Positions 1-10,300 of a DNA stretch of 64,000 nt are shown here, piece by piece (within the stretch, counting starts at the first letter, position 1; every line of letters begins with the position of its first letter). This DNA comes from Segetibacter sp. 3557_3 (GTDB lineage: Bacteria; Bacteroidota; Bacteroidia; Chitinophagales; Chitinophagaceae). Under the pieces are notes generated by a model. The model saw only the letters and a list, made by a program, of their open reading frames with translations, made no database searches and was not told the DNA's origin. The stretch lies in assembly GCF_004354985.1 (NCBI RefSeq), contig NZ_SMSK01000003.1, forward strand, positions 186,001 to 250,000, read 5' to 3'. The position numbers and the translations under genes were made by a program.

Positions 1-35
1 CACAATTTTCAACTCATAACCTCTTTCACATGTTA

Positions 36-1196
36 ATGGAGCAAACGATGCGCTGGTACGGACCCAATGATCCGGTAAGTTTATCCGACATCCGGCAGGC
101 AGGCTGCACAGGTGTTGTTACTGCACTGCACCATATTCCGGTAGGGGATGTGTGGACCATTGAAGAAATTAATAAACGTAAGCAGCAAGTGGAAGCTGCA
201 GGTCTCACCTGGACCGTCATTGAAAGTCTACCTGTGCACGAAGAGATTAAAAAGCAAATCGGGCAATACAAAACCCATATTGAAAATTATAAGATTAGCC
301 TGCGAAATGTAGCTGAATGCGGCTTAAAGGTGGTGACGTATAATTTTATGCCCATTCTTGATTGGATGAGGACCGACATCTATTATACGATGCCCGATGG
401 TAGTAAAGCGCTCTATTTCGAAAAGGCCGCTTTTATTGCATTTGACCTTTTTCTTTTGAAAAGGCCAGGGGCAGAAAACGACTATACCCCGGAAGAAAAA
501 CAACAGGCACATGACCGTTTTTTGGTGATGTCGGACGATGAAAAACAGACACTGTTTAACAATGCCTTGTTGGGATTGCCAGGGAGTGAAGAGCGGTTTA
601 CTGTTGAACAGATTTTGGCCGCCCTTAAAACTTATGAAGGCATTGATGCGCATAAACTCAAGCAGCACTTGTTTTATTTCCTGCAACAGGTTGTACCGGT
701 TGCAGAAGAGGTCGGGCTTAAGATGGCCATTCACCCTGATGATCCTCCATATCCTATATTGGGATTGCCCAGAATTGTAAGTACAGAACAGGATGCGAGG
801 GAGTTACTCGATGCCGCGCCATCAGCTGCAAACGGGCTTTGTTTCTGCACCGGTTCCTATGGGGTTCGAGCCGATAACGATCTGCCGGGCATGGTAGAAA
901 GACTTGGCAATCATATTCACTTTCTGCACCTGCGCGCCACCCGCCGCGATGCGCATGGTAATTTTTACGAAGCCGATCACCTGGAAGGGGATGTGGATAT
1001 GTATGAAGTTGTAAAACAATTGGTGCTTACCATGCGTCGTCGCGGTGTTTCGATCCCAATGCGGCCGGATCATGGACACCAGATGCTCGACGACCTAAAG
1101 AAGAAAACTTATCCCGGGTATAGCGCAATTGGCAGGCTACGTGGGCTCGCCGAACTTAGGGGTCTTGAAATGGGAATTGACAGAAGTTTAAAATAG
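36..1196 (+). CDS. uxuA: Mannonate dehydratase
   Basis: Converts D-mannonate to 2-keto-3-deoxy-D-gluconate in cytosolic hexuronate (glucuronate) breakdown. The protein follows the UxuA pattern along its whole length: [16 protein letters not shown] at the N-terminus, then [52 protein letters not shown] and a C-terminal [13 protein letters not shown] block. The His, Cys and Asp residues of these blocks form the divalent-metal active site in the family. Length (386 aa) is normal. I chose the ATG at 36 rather than 30 because MEQT matches the start of known UxuA proteins. No partner gene such as uxuB is visible because the window begins just upstream. A short palindrome lies two bases after the stop. 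Confidence 0.96.
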   Translation: MEQTMRWYGPNDPVSLSDIRQAGCTGVVTALHHIPVGDVWTIEEINKRKQQVEAAGLTWTVIESLPVHEEIKKQIGQYKTHIENYKISLRNVAECGLKVVTYNFMPILDWMRTDIYYTMPDGSKALYFEKAAFIAFDLFLLKRPGAENDYTPEEKQQAHDRFLVMSDDEKQTLFNNALLGLPGSEERFTVEQILAALKTYEGIDAHKLKQHLFYFLQQVVPVAEEVGLKMAIHPDDPPYPILGLPRIVSTEQDARELLDAAPSAANGLCFCTGSYGVRADNDLPGMVERLGNHIHFLHLRATRRDAHGNFYEADHLEGDVDMYEVVKQLVLTMRRRGVSIPMRPDHGHQMLDDLKKKTYPGYSAIGRLRGLAELRGLEMGIDRSLK

Positions 1197-1198
1197 AC

Positions 1199-1215
1199 TT
1201 TCGTCCAGGACGAAA
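1199..1215. promoter_or_regulatory. Short palindrome just after uxuA
   Basis: TTTCGTCC-A-GGACGAAA is a perfect 8-bp inverted repeat with a one-base centre, two bases after the uxuA stop. A one-base loop and no following T-run make it a poor terminator. The symmetry is operator-like, but no regulator gene is next to it, so a role is only guessed. Confidence 0.3.
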
Positions 1216-1233
1216 CATCGTTTAATTAAGCGC

Positions 1234-1292
1234 ATTTTTTGGTGACCAGCTAACGAATGCTATTTTACATCGTTGTGTCACTCACTTGTACC
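1234..1292 (+). repeat. Dispersed T6GG...CATCGTTGYGTCRC element, copy A
   Basis: Begins with T6-GGTGACCAGC and ends with CATCGTTGTGTCACTCAC followed by TTGTAC. The terminal 24 bases (1268-1291) recur exactly, in inverted orientation, at 53776-53799. It is one of at least seven related intergenic copies in this window and lies between uxuA and the first giant gene. A terminator hairpin follows about 70 bases later. Confidence 0.7.
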
Positions 1293-1360
1293 GCATTACA
1301 ATATTCACCAGTTTTCTGCGACCATGCTTAAGTAAACGATATTGTATTCTTATTGACTTA

Positions 1361-1383
1361 AACCCGCCAACCGGCGGGTTTTT
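1361..1383 (+). terminator. Rho-independent terminator
   Basis: AACCCGCC (1361-1368), loop AACC, GGCGGGTT (1373-1380), then a T-run. It is 165 bases after the uxuA stop, so it may end the uxuA transcript or a short transcript that starts near the dispersed element. The remaining bases up to 1548 show nothing else. Confidence 0.8.
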
Positions 1384-1548
1384 CTGTGTCTAGCAGGCTC
1401 AGTGATACGTTCGTTATCATTTGGCAAATTTCCGCCATTTGCTTGCATTTGCGCAATTAGCAATCTATTTTGTAAAGGTACAAGTCGTAGCCCCTTGTTT
1501 CTCTTTAGGTTACAACCAGGTTCTAACTAACTATTCAAAGCCTTTCTC

Positions 1549-4500
1549 ATGAAGGAAACTCCGTTACTGGCAATGCTGGCGCAATTGTGTGGCGACATCA
1601 TTACTACCCCTGAGCTCGATGGTGACCAGTTGCTCCGCTTGCAAACCGCTATTGCAACCGCGTTGTTTAATGCACCACCCGTAAGCGCTACCACGCCAGG
1701 AAGGTTCCAGTTTGACCGGCTTGAAGATTTTGCAACCCGCCAATTGGCTACTGCGGATTTCGAGCAGTTGGGCACCGTGTTGCAGCGCCTCCAGCAGGAG
1801 AATCTTTCCATTGACAAGACCATACGTGTAGCCCGTCGGGAAGTTCCATTTGTGTCGAGCCAGGTGCGTGGCAGTATTCCTGATTGGGCACGTGGTGCCA
1901 ACATAGTTGATACGCTTGGGCCTTTTACCAACCGGGATGGCCGACAGGTCTGGTTTGACTTTTACCGTATTATCCCCGTTGTGCAGGTATGGCTTAAAGG
2001 AGCAAACCGGCCATTTATGCTTTGTCCGATAGAAGAAAGCAGCCTCGTGAGACCAATAGGGCCGCGTACGTATAAAATTCCAAAAGGCAGTGTGTGGTTA
2101 CACGCAGATCTTTTTGCCCCTGCTTCTCCCGATAACCTTTATTGTGGACTAACGGTAAACGAAAGCGAAATCAGTTTTACCGGTCCGCTGGGATTAACAA
2201 CCGACAACAAACTTATTGTTCCCAATGGGATGGAAGCGGCGGTAAAATTGAACCTGTTGCAAAAGGTTGTGACAGATGTATCGCCCGATGATAATGGCAT
2301 TGATGTTAGAAATGCATCTATTGAGCTTCCCAAAAAACTTTCATTTACCCTTAACCATACCGGTAAATCGCTCACTGTTGACAATGCACGATGGAACTTA
2401 TATGGACAGGATATCGGGTTTACATTCGACAATACCGGCCCGATAAGATGGAATGCCGAGCTTAACAGGATAACCATCCCTTTTAAAGCAAGCGCCCCTG
2501 AGTTTACCATTGCTAATGCTGCAAGTCCTGTTTGTACCGTTGCCGGTAAAGCGCTGATAGCCGAGAGTGCCTGGGCAATCAGCGGTGCCATCGTTGATAT
2601 TGCTGCCCCGCTACAAGCCGACGGCACCGGCGCCATGGCTATAGGAGTTCTGGGTGGACTGGAAGTAAGCTGGCTTGGTTTGAAAGATTCAAACCTCGCT
2701 GAGAAAAGCAGTGCAGCACTAAAGAATGCCCTGGTAATGCTGATGCCCGGAAGAATAAACATTGCAACCCTGTTTGCGTCCAGCATGGGCAAACAACGCT
2801 ATCATCTTTGGCAGGAAATTATTGAAGGCATTCCTAAACCCGTTCAATACATTGACCTCTCGTACACCCGGCAATTCTTTTTCTTTTACGACAGTTTGCA
2901 GGCCGGAACCGAGTCGGTTGCCGCCCAGGCAAACTGCACAACCAGCATAGATAAACCTGTAAAAGTAAACGGAACCCCATTTAAGGTTGAAAGTCTGCAA
3001 ACGATCTTTTCACTTACCATCAGCAAAGCACTGCAGCTTGTTTTAGTATACGATGATAACATTATCGAGGACAACTGGAGCAAAACCCACAAACCGGTTG
3101 CCGGGGTAAACTTGCCCGTCACTTTTGAAACTTCTGCGATTGCCCTCAACAATGCACTCCTTACGGTCAGCCCGGTCACGTCGATGTTGCTTTACGGCGA
3201 TCTGAAGAATGAAGACACATTTGAAAAGTGCTTGCTGATTTATGGTTTTGGGTTATTACAATACCTGCCAACCCTTCCCGACCCATATGCGGCAAACATC
3301 GGTCTCTTGCGTCGCCGCTCATCGGCATCCATTCGTAATGCTAACGCTGCCGGTGGATCACCTCCGAATGTTTTTGCACTCTCAGACATCGATGCTTTAC
3401 TGGTGTGTTTGATGACCTGGAAAGAAATGGATGCGCCTGAAGTAAACTTTTTTATGGGTGATAAACCCGCGGCCCAGGCGAATGTACCTGGCGCTACAGC
3501 CAGGCAGGTGCCGGCTAAACGGATCCGGCTCGACGCTTTGAAAGATCCGCAGGTACTCCAGCAATACCAGCGGGAAACAATGGAGGCCACTAATACGGTC
3601 CGTTCGCGTCAGTGGCAAAATGTTACGGATAACCAGGATATCCCCGGTTCGATGTTAAGTGTGGAAACACGAAACATGATGATGGTGAACGAAAGCTTTG
3701 CCCGGGGGAGTGTATCTCCTTTCCGTAATGCATTTGCCCTGTTGGATGTAAGTACCAATGCCGATTTGATGGGAATTAGCCTTAGCTATGCTTCGGATGA
3801 TTTTGCATACAACCGGACGCACGCGGTAAAGGAAGAGATTACGGGTAGTCCCATATCTATCAGTGGTCTTGATGTGCAGGCAACAAGTCGCCTTGTACAG
3901 GTGTATGCTTTACCCCAGATCAGTTGGGAGCCGGTCATCAATATCACTACAGAGATTACCAACATGGCCGAAGATCCGCACCCCGGGTTGCTGTACTTTA
4001 TGAACGATGGGGTGCCTGCACAAATCGCCAACAATGGTAACGAACCTGTTAGCCTGGCGCCAATACCGCTTACCGGTAAGCTTTCGGAGTGGTACGATAA
4101 GAAAAACAATTTTTTGGCGTGGAGTTATTTTACGCTGCCCTCTGGAATGATGGCCCTTGCGATGTACTACAAACAAGCAGGCCAGCCAAGCCCGAAGTTT
4201 GAACTGGTTAAACAGCAATTTCAAGGTGAGTTAAATACCGGTTTGCAAATAAAAACAGAGGGCCTTGACGATCCCATTAATCGAAACAAGATATTCAGGG
4301 GCAGCGCCCATCAGCTGCCAAATGCATATAATCTTTTTAGCCCGGCAACGGGTGCGCGAAGCATATTGTCGGGCAGCGTAACAGAAATCTTTAATGACGA
4401 ATTCGGAACACTGACCGGTTTTGACCTTAACAAATATGTACCTCTCGAACGATATGATTTCAGCGGTTATGGGGCAAACGTATTCAGCCATTGGGTAAAC

Positions 4501-6813
4501 CAAAATGCTGCCCTTGCACAAACTTCGCAGGCGATGTTTGACGTTTGGAAAGGCCGTACAGCGCATGAGGTAATCCAGGTAAAAAGTGTGCTTTACCCCT
4601 GGGGGATCAGGGTTGTAAGAACAATAACGATTTACCGGGGAAGTAATGCTTTCGAATGGCGTGTCGACAGCGGCTGGAAAGCGGAAAGTGATGGGATATA
4701 CGATTTCAGAACACCAATAAAAGACCATGCGTCAGACAGTGCTGCATTAAAAGCGGCAAAAATCCAGGAGCGCGCACGTACCTATGTTTTTCACCCCGGG
4801 ATGGTTGAAGGGGTTTATAATGTTCGCAATATCAAAGAGGATAACACACTTGCTCCATTTACTACTTCGTGGACGAAAACTACTGGTGTATACATTGACG
4901 ACCTCGGGCACCCCAAAGAAATTGCCGGCAGTACCGTACTCGACGTTAAATTGGTTCCGGTGTACTTTGATGCCGACGTTAAAATTGACGACATCATCCA
5001 GGGCGCACAAGGCGGTAAGGTGCTTAGCCAGCGAATGCTTGGCTACCTCCAGCTTCGGCCAAGGGGTGTATTTATCGACCAGGAAGACTTCGCTAACCTG
5101 CTTACAGTTATGGAGGGACTCGGCGGTCCGGTTGATTGCATCGTGAACATCAATCAAAGTAAACAGCAGATGCGGGTTACAAGGGTAGAAGTAAACCCGT
5201 CTAAAGATGCTGCTAACAAACGCGTGTTTGTGACCGCGGCGAAAGGCACACCTATTCTACCGAAAGACGGAAGTTGGAGCGTTGTACAACACAACAGCAC
5301 AACTAAGGAGGTAACGCCTTTAAGCAAAAACGATGTTATTCCACTTGTTCGTGCGGGGGCGCGCGAGTTTTTAGCTGCACCGCCGGCTGATCCAACCAAG
5401 CTGCCCTATAACCAGAATAAAACCACAAACCCCGTAAACATCGCCGAAGCAACCGAGCTTTTCAAAGGCCTGGAGGCAAGAGCAAAACAGTTTGGATTTT
5501 TGCAAAGCACGGGTGAGAACAAGGTCTTGTTCAGAAATCCGCTTTTCCAAAGAGGAGTTGACCTGTTAAAGGGAAGTGTGCCTGACCTTGCCGATGCTTA
5601 CCGGTTGATGAACAGTAAAGGCATATTTCCAAAGCTTGAGAACTTACCTAAGATGGACCAGATCGGTGAGCTTGCCAACCAGTTTGGAATGAAGATCATC
5701 GATGAGGGTTACAAACTACTGAACAATACCATTGCTGACGCGGAGAAGAAACTTGTGCAGTTGCTTCCTGAGGGTCCGTGGTACATAGTAAAAACCAACG
5801 ATGTAAAGGTGTATGTCGACTACAAGCCGACAAAAACCGATGGGAGCACAGTTACCGATGGTGGCGGGCCGGTTAAAGCAAAGCTGGATTTTGATATTGA
5901 TAGTAAAGCTGCGGAATGGGTGAACAAGATGAACGATGTAACCATGGTTGTAGATCTTGGACCCTTCAAACGATTGCTCCTGATCAGGGGAAAGTTCGAC
6001 ACCAAAAAGAATGCTTCACCCTCATTTATCGGTCCTGAACTCGAATTTGGGCCCGACCTTAAACCTGTAGTAGACATACTGGTATTGCTGAGCCAGCTTT
6101 CTGTTCAGGATGATTATAAAGGCTTGTTGCAAAAGGGTCTTAAGATCGCGATGAGTAACAGCCCGAATAATTGGGAATATAAATTCCAGGCTGATAAGGA
6201 GATTCCGGTTATCAAGTTTCCACCCCCCAAGATGGATACGGCTGCCGCTCCCCTGAGATTGGAAGCGGGGCTTAAGGTTGGGGTTTACTTTAACGTTGCT
6301 GTTCCGCTCCCGCCAACCAATGGCATTCCTACTCCCGGGGCCGGTGCCTTTGTTGAGTTTTATGGTAAGCTTAGCGTAATGTGCGTGAGCGTTGGTGTAG
6401 GCACCATATACGCCGTCGGCCAGGTGACCGTACGCATTAGTGCCGACACCATAAAGGGACCTGCATTGTATATGAAGTTTGGTTTTGGCGTTGAGGCTGT
6501 TGTTGCACTTCCAGTAATTGGCAGCGTTAGCGTATACTTTGCTGTTGGCGTGGAAATGAGTCTCGACAGCACCCAGGTAACCGTAGCAGGCTTTGTGCTC
6601 TTTAAGGGTCGTGCCGAAATCCTTGGGGGAATAGTTACCGTTACCATACAAATAGAAGCGAGCGGCAAGGTGCAGAAACGTATTGGCGGTCCGGATGTAA
6701 GTGGTGAAACCAATATGATCGCCCAGGTAACGTTCAGCCTCGACATCAGCATTTGTTTTATTATTGATATCAGCTTTACAGAGTCGTGGCAGGAGCAGCG
6801 TAAAATCGCTTAG
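1549..6813 (+). CDS. Giant protein of unknown function (1754 aa)
   Basis: I do not recognise a family. The protein has no signal peptide, lipobox or clear transmembrane helix, so it is probably cytosolic or leaves the cell by a route without a Sec signal. Most of it looks like alternating short beta strands and loops, with many Asn/Thr/Asp-rich turns. Residues ~1575-1750 are dominated by alternating small and hydrophobic residues with many Gly and Val (for example VGVYFNVAVPLP and YFAVGVEMSLDS), suggesting a beta-sheet or barrel-like region; the last ~15 residues are charged (ESWQEQRK). No enzyme motif was found. The next gene, 539 bases downstream on the same strand, encodes a second giant unknown, and no other gene lies between them. 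The last codons are part of a 199-bp repeat that recurs downstream. Base composition resembles that of neighbouring genes. Confidence 0.85.
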   Translation: MKETPLLAMLAQLCGDIITTPELDGDQLLRLQTAIATALFNAPPVSATTPGRFQFDRLEDFATRQLATADFEQLGTVLQRLQQENLSIDKTIRVARREVPFVSSQVRGSIPDWARGANIVDTLGPFTNRDGRQVWFDFYRIIPVVQVWLKGANRPFMLCPIEESSLVRPIGPRTYKIPKGSVWLHADLFAPASPDNLYCGLTVNESEISFTGPLGLTTDNKLIVPNGMEAAVKLNLLQKVVTDVSPDDNGIDVRNASIELPKKLSFTLNHTGKSLTVDNARWNLYGQDIGFTFDNTGPIRWNAELNRITIPFKASAPEFTIANAASPVCTVAGKALIAESAWAISGAIVDIAAPLQADGTGAMAIGVLGGLEVSWLGLKDSNLAEKSSAALKNALVMLMPGRINIATLFASSMGKQRYHLWQEIIEGIPKPVQYIDLSYTRQFFFFYDSLQAGTESVAAQANCTTSIDKPVKVNGTPFKVESLQTIFSLTISKALQLVLVYDDNIIEDNWSKTHKPVAGVNLPVTFETSAIALNNALLTVSPVTSMLLYGDLKNEDTFEKCLLIYGFGLLQYLPTLPDPYAANIGLLRRRSSASIRNANAAGGSPPNVFALSDIDALLVCLMTWKEMDAPEVNFFMGDKPAAQANVPGATARQVPAKRIRLDALKDPQVLQQYQRETMEATNTVRSRQWQNVTDNQDIPGSMLSVETRNMMMVNESFARGSVSPFRNAFALLDVSTNADLMGISLSYASDDFAYNRTHAVKEEITGSPISISGLDVQATSRLVQVYALPQISWEPVINITTEITNMAEDPHPGLLYFMNDGVPAQIANNGNEPVSLAPIPLTGKLSEWYDKKNNFLAWSYFTLPSGMMALAMYYKQAGQPSPKFELVKQQFQGELNTGLQIKTEGLDDPINRNKIFRGSAHQLPNAYNLFSPATGARSILSGSVTEIFNDEFGTLTGFDLNKYVPLERYDFSGYGANVFSHWVNQNAALAQTSQAMFDVWKGRTAHEVIQVKSVLYPWGIRVVRTITIYRGSNAFEWRVDSGWKAESDGIYDFRTPIKDHASDSAALKAAKIQERARTYVFHPGMVEGVYNVRNIKEDNTLAPFTTSWTKTTGVYIDDLGHPKEIAGSTVLDVKLVPVYFDADVKIDDIIQGAQGGKVLSQRMLGYLQLRPRGVFIDQEDFANLLTVMEGLGGPVDCIVNINQSKQQMRVTRVEVNPSKDAANKRVFVTAAKGTPILPKDGSWSVVQHNSTTKEVTPLSKNDVIPLVRAGAREFLAAPPADPTKLPYNQNKTTNPVNIAEATELFKGLEARAKQFGFLQSTGENKVLFRNPLFQRGVDLLKGSVPDLADAYRLMNSKGIFPKLENLPKMDQIGELANQFGMKIIDEGYKLLNNTIADAEKKLVQLLPEGPWYIVKTNDVKVYVDYKPTKTDGSTVTDGGGPVKAKLDFDIDSKAAEWVNKMNDVTMVVDLGPFKRLLLIRGKFDTKKNASPSFIGPELEFGPDLKPVVDILVLLSQLSVQDDYKGLLQKGLKIAMSNSPNNWEYKFQADKEIPVIKFPPPKMDTAAAPLRLEAGLKVGVYFNVAVPLPPTNGIPTPGAGAFVEFYGKLSVMCVSVGVGTIYAVGQVTVRISADTIKGPALYMKFGFGVEAVVALPVIGSVSVYFAVGVEMSLDSTQVTVAGFVLFKGRAEILGGIVTVTIQIEASGKVQKRIGGPDVSGETNMIAQVTFSLDISICFIIDISFTESWQEQRKIA

Positions 6814-7200
6814 CATTATAGCACACGGATGACAGGGATAGGACGGATATTAGGGAGGAAACAACAATGGAACATTGAAATAGCTGATTGCGAATACCCG
6901 GTATGGAAGAAGTCAAGACAAGCGGAAGTAATGTATCCATGCCCGAAGATCTATGATCCGCTACCCATCCATCAAATCCGTGCTATCCGTGTGCTAACGG
7001 AAAATTGCTTAGCATCATGGCACACGGATGACAGGGATAGGAAGGATATTAGGGAGGAAGAAATAACGGAACATTGAATCAGCCAATTGCAAATACCGGT
7101 TGTTTTTGACAAAAATCGGACAAGCGTGATTGATAAATCCATGCTCGATGATCACCTATCCATCAAACCCGTGCTATCAGTGTGCTTGCTTTTACGCAGC
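6802..7200. repeat. Two tandem ~199-bp modules bounded by inverted repeats
   Basis: Module 1 starts around 6802 and module 2 around 7001; GCACACGGATGACAGGGATAG begins at 6821 and again at 7020. Each module ends in the reverse complement of its beginning (CCATCAAATCCGTGCTATC... near 6967 and a variant near 7153), so each could form a long stem. The repeat starts inside the last codons of the upstream giant gene: AAAATCGCTTAGCAT there matches AAAATTGCTTAGCAT at ~7001. A further half copy follows the second giant gene. An open frame across the modules (6829-7077) only reads the repeat and is not taken as a gene. Confidence 0.8.
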
Positions 7201-7229
7201 AGAGCGGAAAGTTGAACAATGATCTCAAA

Positions 7230-7288
7230 GTCGAACGGAGCGTCGCAACCACAGATCAACCAGGGCTCTTCCGCTGGTCACCAAAAAA
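7230..7288 (-). repeat. Dispersed T6GG element, copy B
   Basis: Read on the minus strand: T6-GGTGACCAGCGGAAGAG, a middle part, then GGTTGCGACGCTCCG and TTCGAC. The first 17 bases resemble copy A and the whole length aligns with copy C at 18941-19006. It lies just upstream of the second giant gene. Confidence 0.65.
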
Positions 7289-7352
7289 GCAAACCGGGTG
7301 CAAACGTGCTTGCATTTGGCTGAAATATTAACTCCAGGTTTAATCAACGTTT

Positions 7353-10300
7353 ATGGCAGCAACCTTGTCTATTTTATGTTTTCCGCAACGCTGGAACAAT
7401 AACCAGCTCACCGTTAGGGCACTGGTGATTCCACGCAATATCGATCCCACCTTGCCAGACCAGGTAGGCCCGGGAACACCCCCGTGGGGAGAGGCAACAA
7501 TGGCGTTGCGTGCAAGGTTTATTGCCGACCCGGAAAAGTATCCGTCGATAACAGAACCCGACCAGCAATTCGCTTTTGCTGGTATTGCAATGCCGCCAAA
7601 CGTAAATCAACTCCTCAAGCAAATTGCTGATGGACTGGGCGGTATCAGAAGCACCGAAAAACTGCAAAAGGCGAGTACCACCCATCGGGCAAGAAAGTAC
7701 CTGCCGGAAAGCTATCGCAACAGTTTCAACTTTACCACGCCCCGGACCAGGGATGCTGCAATCGATGATAGCTATCATTGTGCGGTAAAGGACAATACAC
7801 CGATTGATCCCACATTTAAGTCGTCGGTTGACAGTTTGAGCTGGGGGAAAGTATTTGCTTTTTGCCTTCGCCAGCCGGCCCTCGCAGAAAGGGTGGGTTT
7901 TGTTTATGAAACGACTTTCGACATTGACCCGGAGCAGGTAAAAAAGGGGGGTTGGCTGTACATCGACCTGGCGGATGGCTGCAGTTTTAAAGCTGCTATG
8001 GATGCGGATCAAAAACGCGTGAAACGTTTTGCGGCACGTATACCAAAGCTTAAGAAAGGTGAAAATCGCCCGGTTTTGGCCGCCATCCAGTTTCCCGTAC
8101 TGGTAAACGTTCCGCCCAACCCTGCGGATGAAGACGTGCCCGTCGCACCGGCAAATATGGATGAACTACTGGTTGAAACGGAACAATACGACGACGGTTT
8201 CTGCAAAATCGTACATGCTGACCAGCCGGTTAGCAGCGACCTGTTGCGGGAAAACGAAGACAAGGAGTTGCCCGTGATTACTGATGCGGGTATCCGGCTG
8301 GCATGGGACGATGAACAACTAATCATCTGGATGAACAGGCAACTGAATGAAGACACCACCCTTGGCGCAGGCAGGCGGAATATCGCACCGATGGGCGTAA
8401 TGCAATACCGGGTTGATGTCCGGTTGCAAAGCGACATTGTTCCAAACCCCAATGCATGGTTACCCCTGTGTAAGGTGCGCAATAAAGCCAACCTGGCAAT
8501 AGGTGATACCCTCATAGACAAAGTTGATGCAGAGAAAGAGCTTGGGGTAGAAGTTTATCCTGCACAGCTGGATGCACGAAAGGACCAACCATTTTGGCTG
8601 CCACAATATTATGCAAACTGGATAGGCAAAAGCCTGGTGTTGCCGGATACCGACGCGATCACCATTTTTCAAAAAGACAAGAATACCGTTCCCGATAAGC
8701 AGGCAAAGAAGTTTGATCAATATGCTGCCGCCGGCCTGGATGGGTTTCAGTTGTTGTATGGAACGAAGTACGAGTTTCGGGTAAGACTGGCCGATATCAG
8801 CGGCGGGGGTCCAATGTTGGAAGAAAGCCGCAGGTATTCCTCGGCTGCGCCGGAAGGCCGTTGCGATTTCAGGCGTACTGTTCAACCACAAACGGTTCGC
8901 CTTAAAAATAAGTTGCCGGAACAGGACTTTGTGTACTTCAGCGACCCGGAAATTACCATGAAGCGGCCGCTGCTTGGCTATCCTTCGGTAATGTTTACGG
9001 GCCGGTATCCAAATGCCGTAGCTGACCTTGCCGCGGATGCAAATGCAGCCATACTTGAGCGACGTGAAGTTGGCCTGCCTGATCCTGACGTAGACGCTGT
9101 AGAAGTGCTTGTTGAGGTAAAAGCGCTTGAAATGGATATGTTGTTGCGCTACGATACCGACAGCCGGGAGAGTTATGCAAGGCTATACATTACTAAAAGG
9201 CAATTCCCCGATGCAGGTGGCTTTAACGATGACCTGACCATACCCCTGACATTTGTAGATGCACCTGTGTTAAACTTCACCGACTCGCAAGACCTCGGAA
9301 CCCTCGGGCTTGTTGCCGGCGGCGACAGCATAGACAGCCACAACGATATCATATTACCGACTTCCCGCGACGTACGGATCACCATCCGCCCACTCGTAAC
9401 GAACCGCGATGAATATTATGCGAAAAACAGCAGCCTGCCACGAAAAGGCAAACCTGTAGTAATCGTTACGCGAAGTGCCAGTCACGATGAGACTGCTTTA
9501 TTTAAACCATCTGCCGACATTGACCGCATTCGTGGCCTTTGGTTACAACCCGACACAGATACCTACCTGAAAGCGACACTAAGCGAGGTGTTCGTAGAAA
9601 ATTACCAGGTTACCAATACCGGCAGTATGATGGAGAGGCTGGCCGACAGCATCGGGAGAATTGTTCCCGTAGAAGCAAAAGGCCTTAGCCTTGTAGGCAA
9701 GCCGGGCACACGCATCCAGTTTGGTGCAAGCCGGCCCATTCGCCATAACCTTAGCCCGGATAGTACAAGCTTTACCTTTTCTACCAAAAGCGACTTGTTG
9801 AATCACTGGGTTGTTCCGATCACGCTTTTGCTAAACCGCGACTGGACATGGGATGGCGCTCAACCCGTAAGTTTTAAGATTTTCCGAAAATTAAAATTTG
9901 TAGGTGCCGGTCTTGAAGCGGAAGATCGAAATTCTATTGGATGGGGCCCCGAGGTGCAGGTTGGTGATATTGAAATGAAACAGGCGATTAATGTGCAGGC
10001 CTTGTATAATCCCGACCGCAGCCAGACTTACCTGTGTTATCTCGACGCCGTAGAGCCGAAGTCGACGGACGCTTCGAAACACCCTGAAGAAATTATGGTG
10101 AGCTACCGGGTACAGCCCCGGTTTAAGTCTGTACCGGTTGCCGTACCCGTAACAACGGATCCCGACCTTGAACTTGTGCTGCACTTGCCCATTACTACAA
10201 AGCCCGGGCAGGTGCCCCGCATTGTGAGTGCAGGTATTGCGCAAAGTAAGTATGTAAGTGATCCCGGTTATTCGAGCACGGAGCCAAGAAGGCGTTACTT

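Noticed and set aside
6829-7077. 82-residue open frame between the giant genes
   Set aside because: It is a translation of the inverted-repeat modules (its end repeats its beginning) and has no start support.
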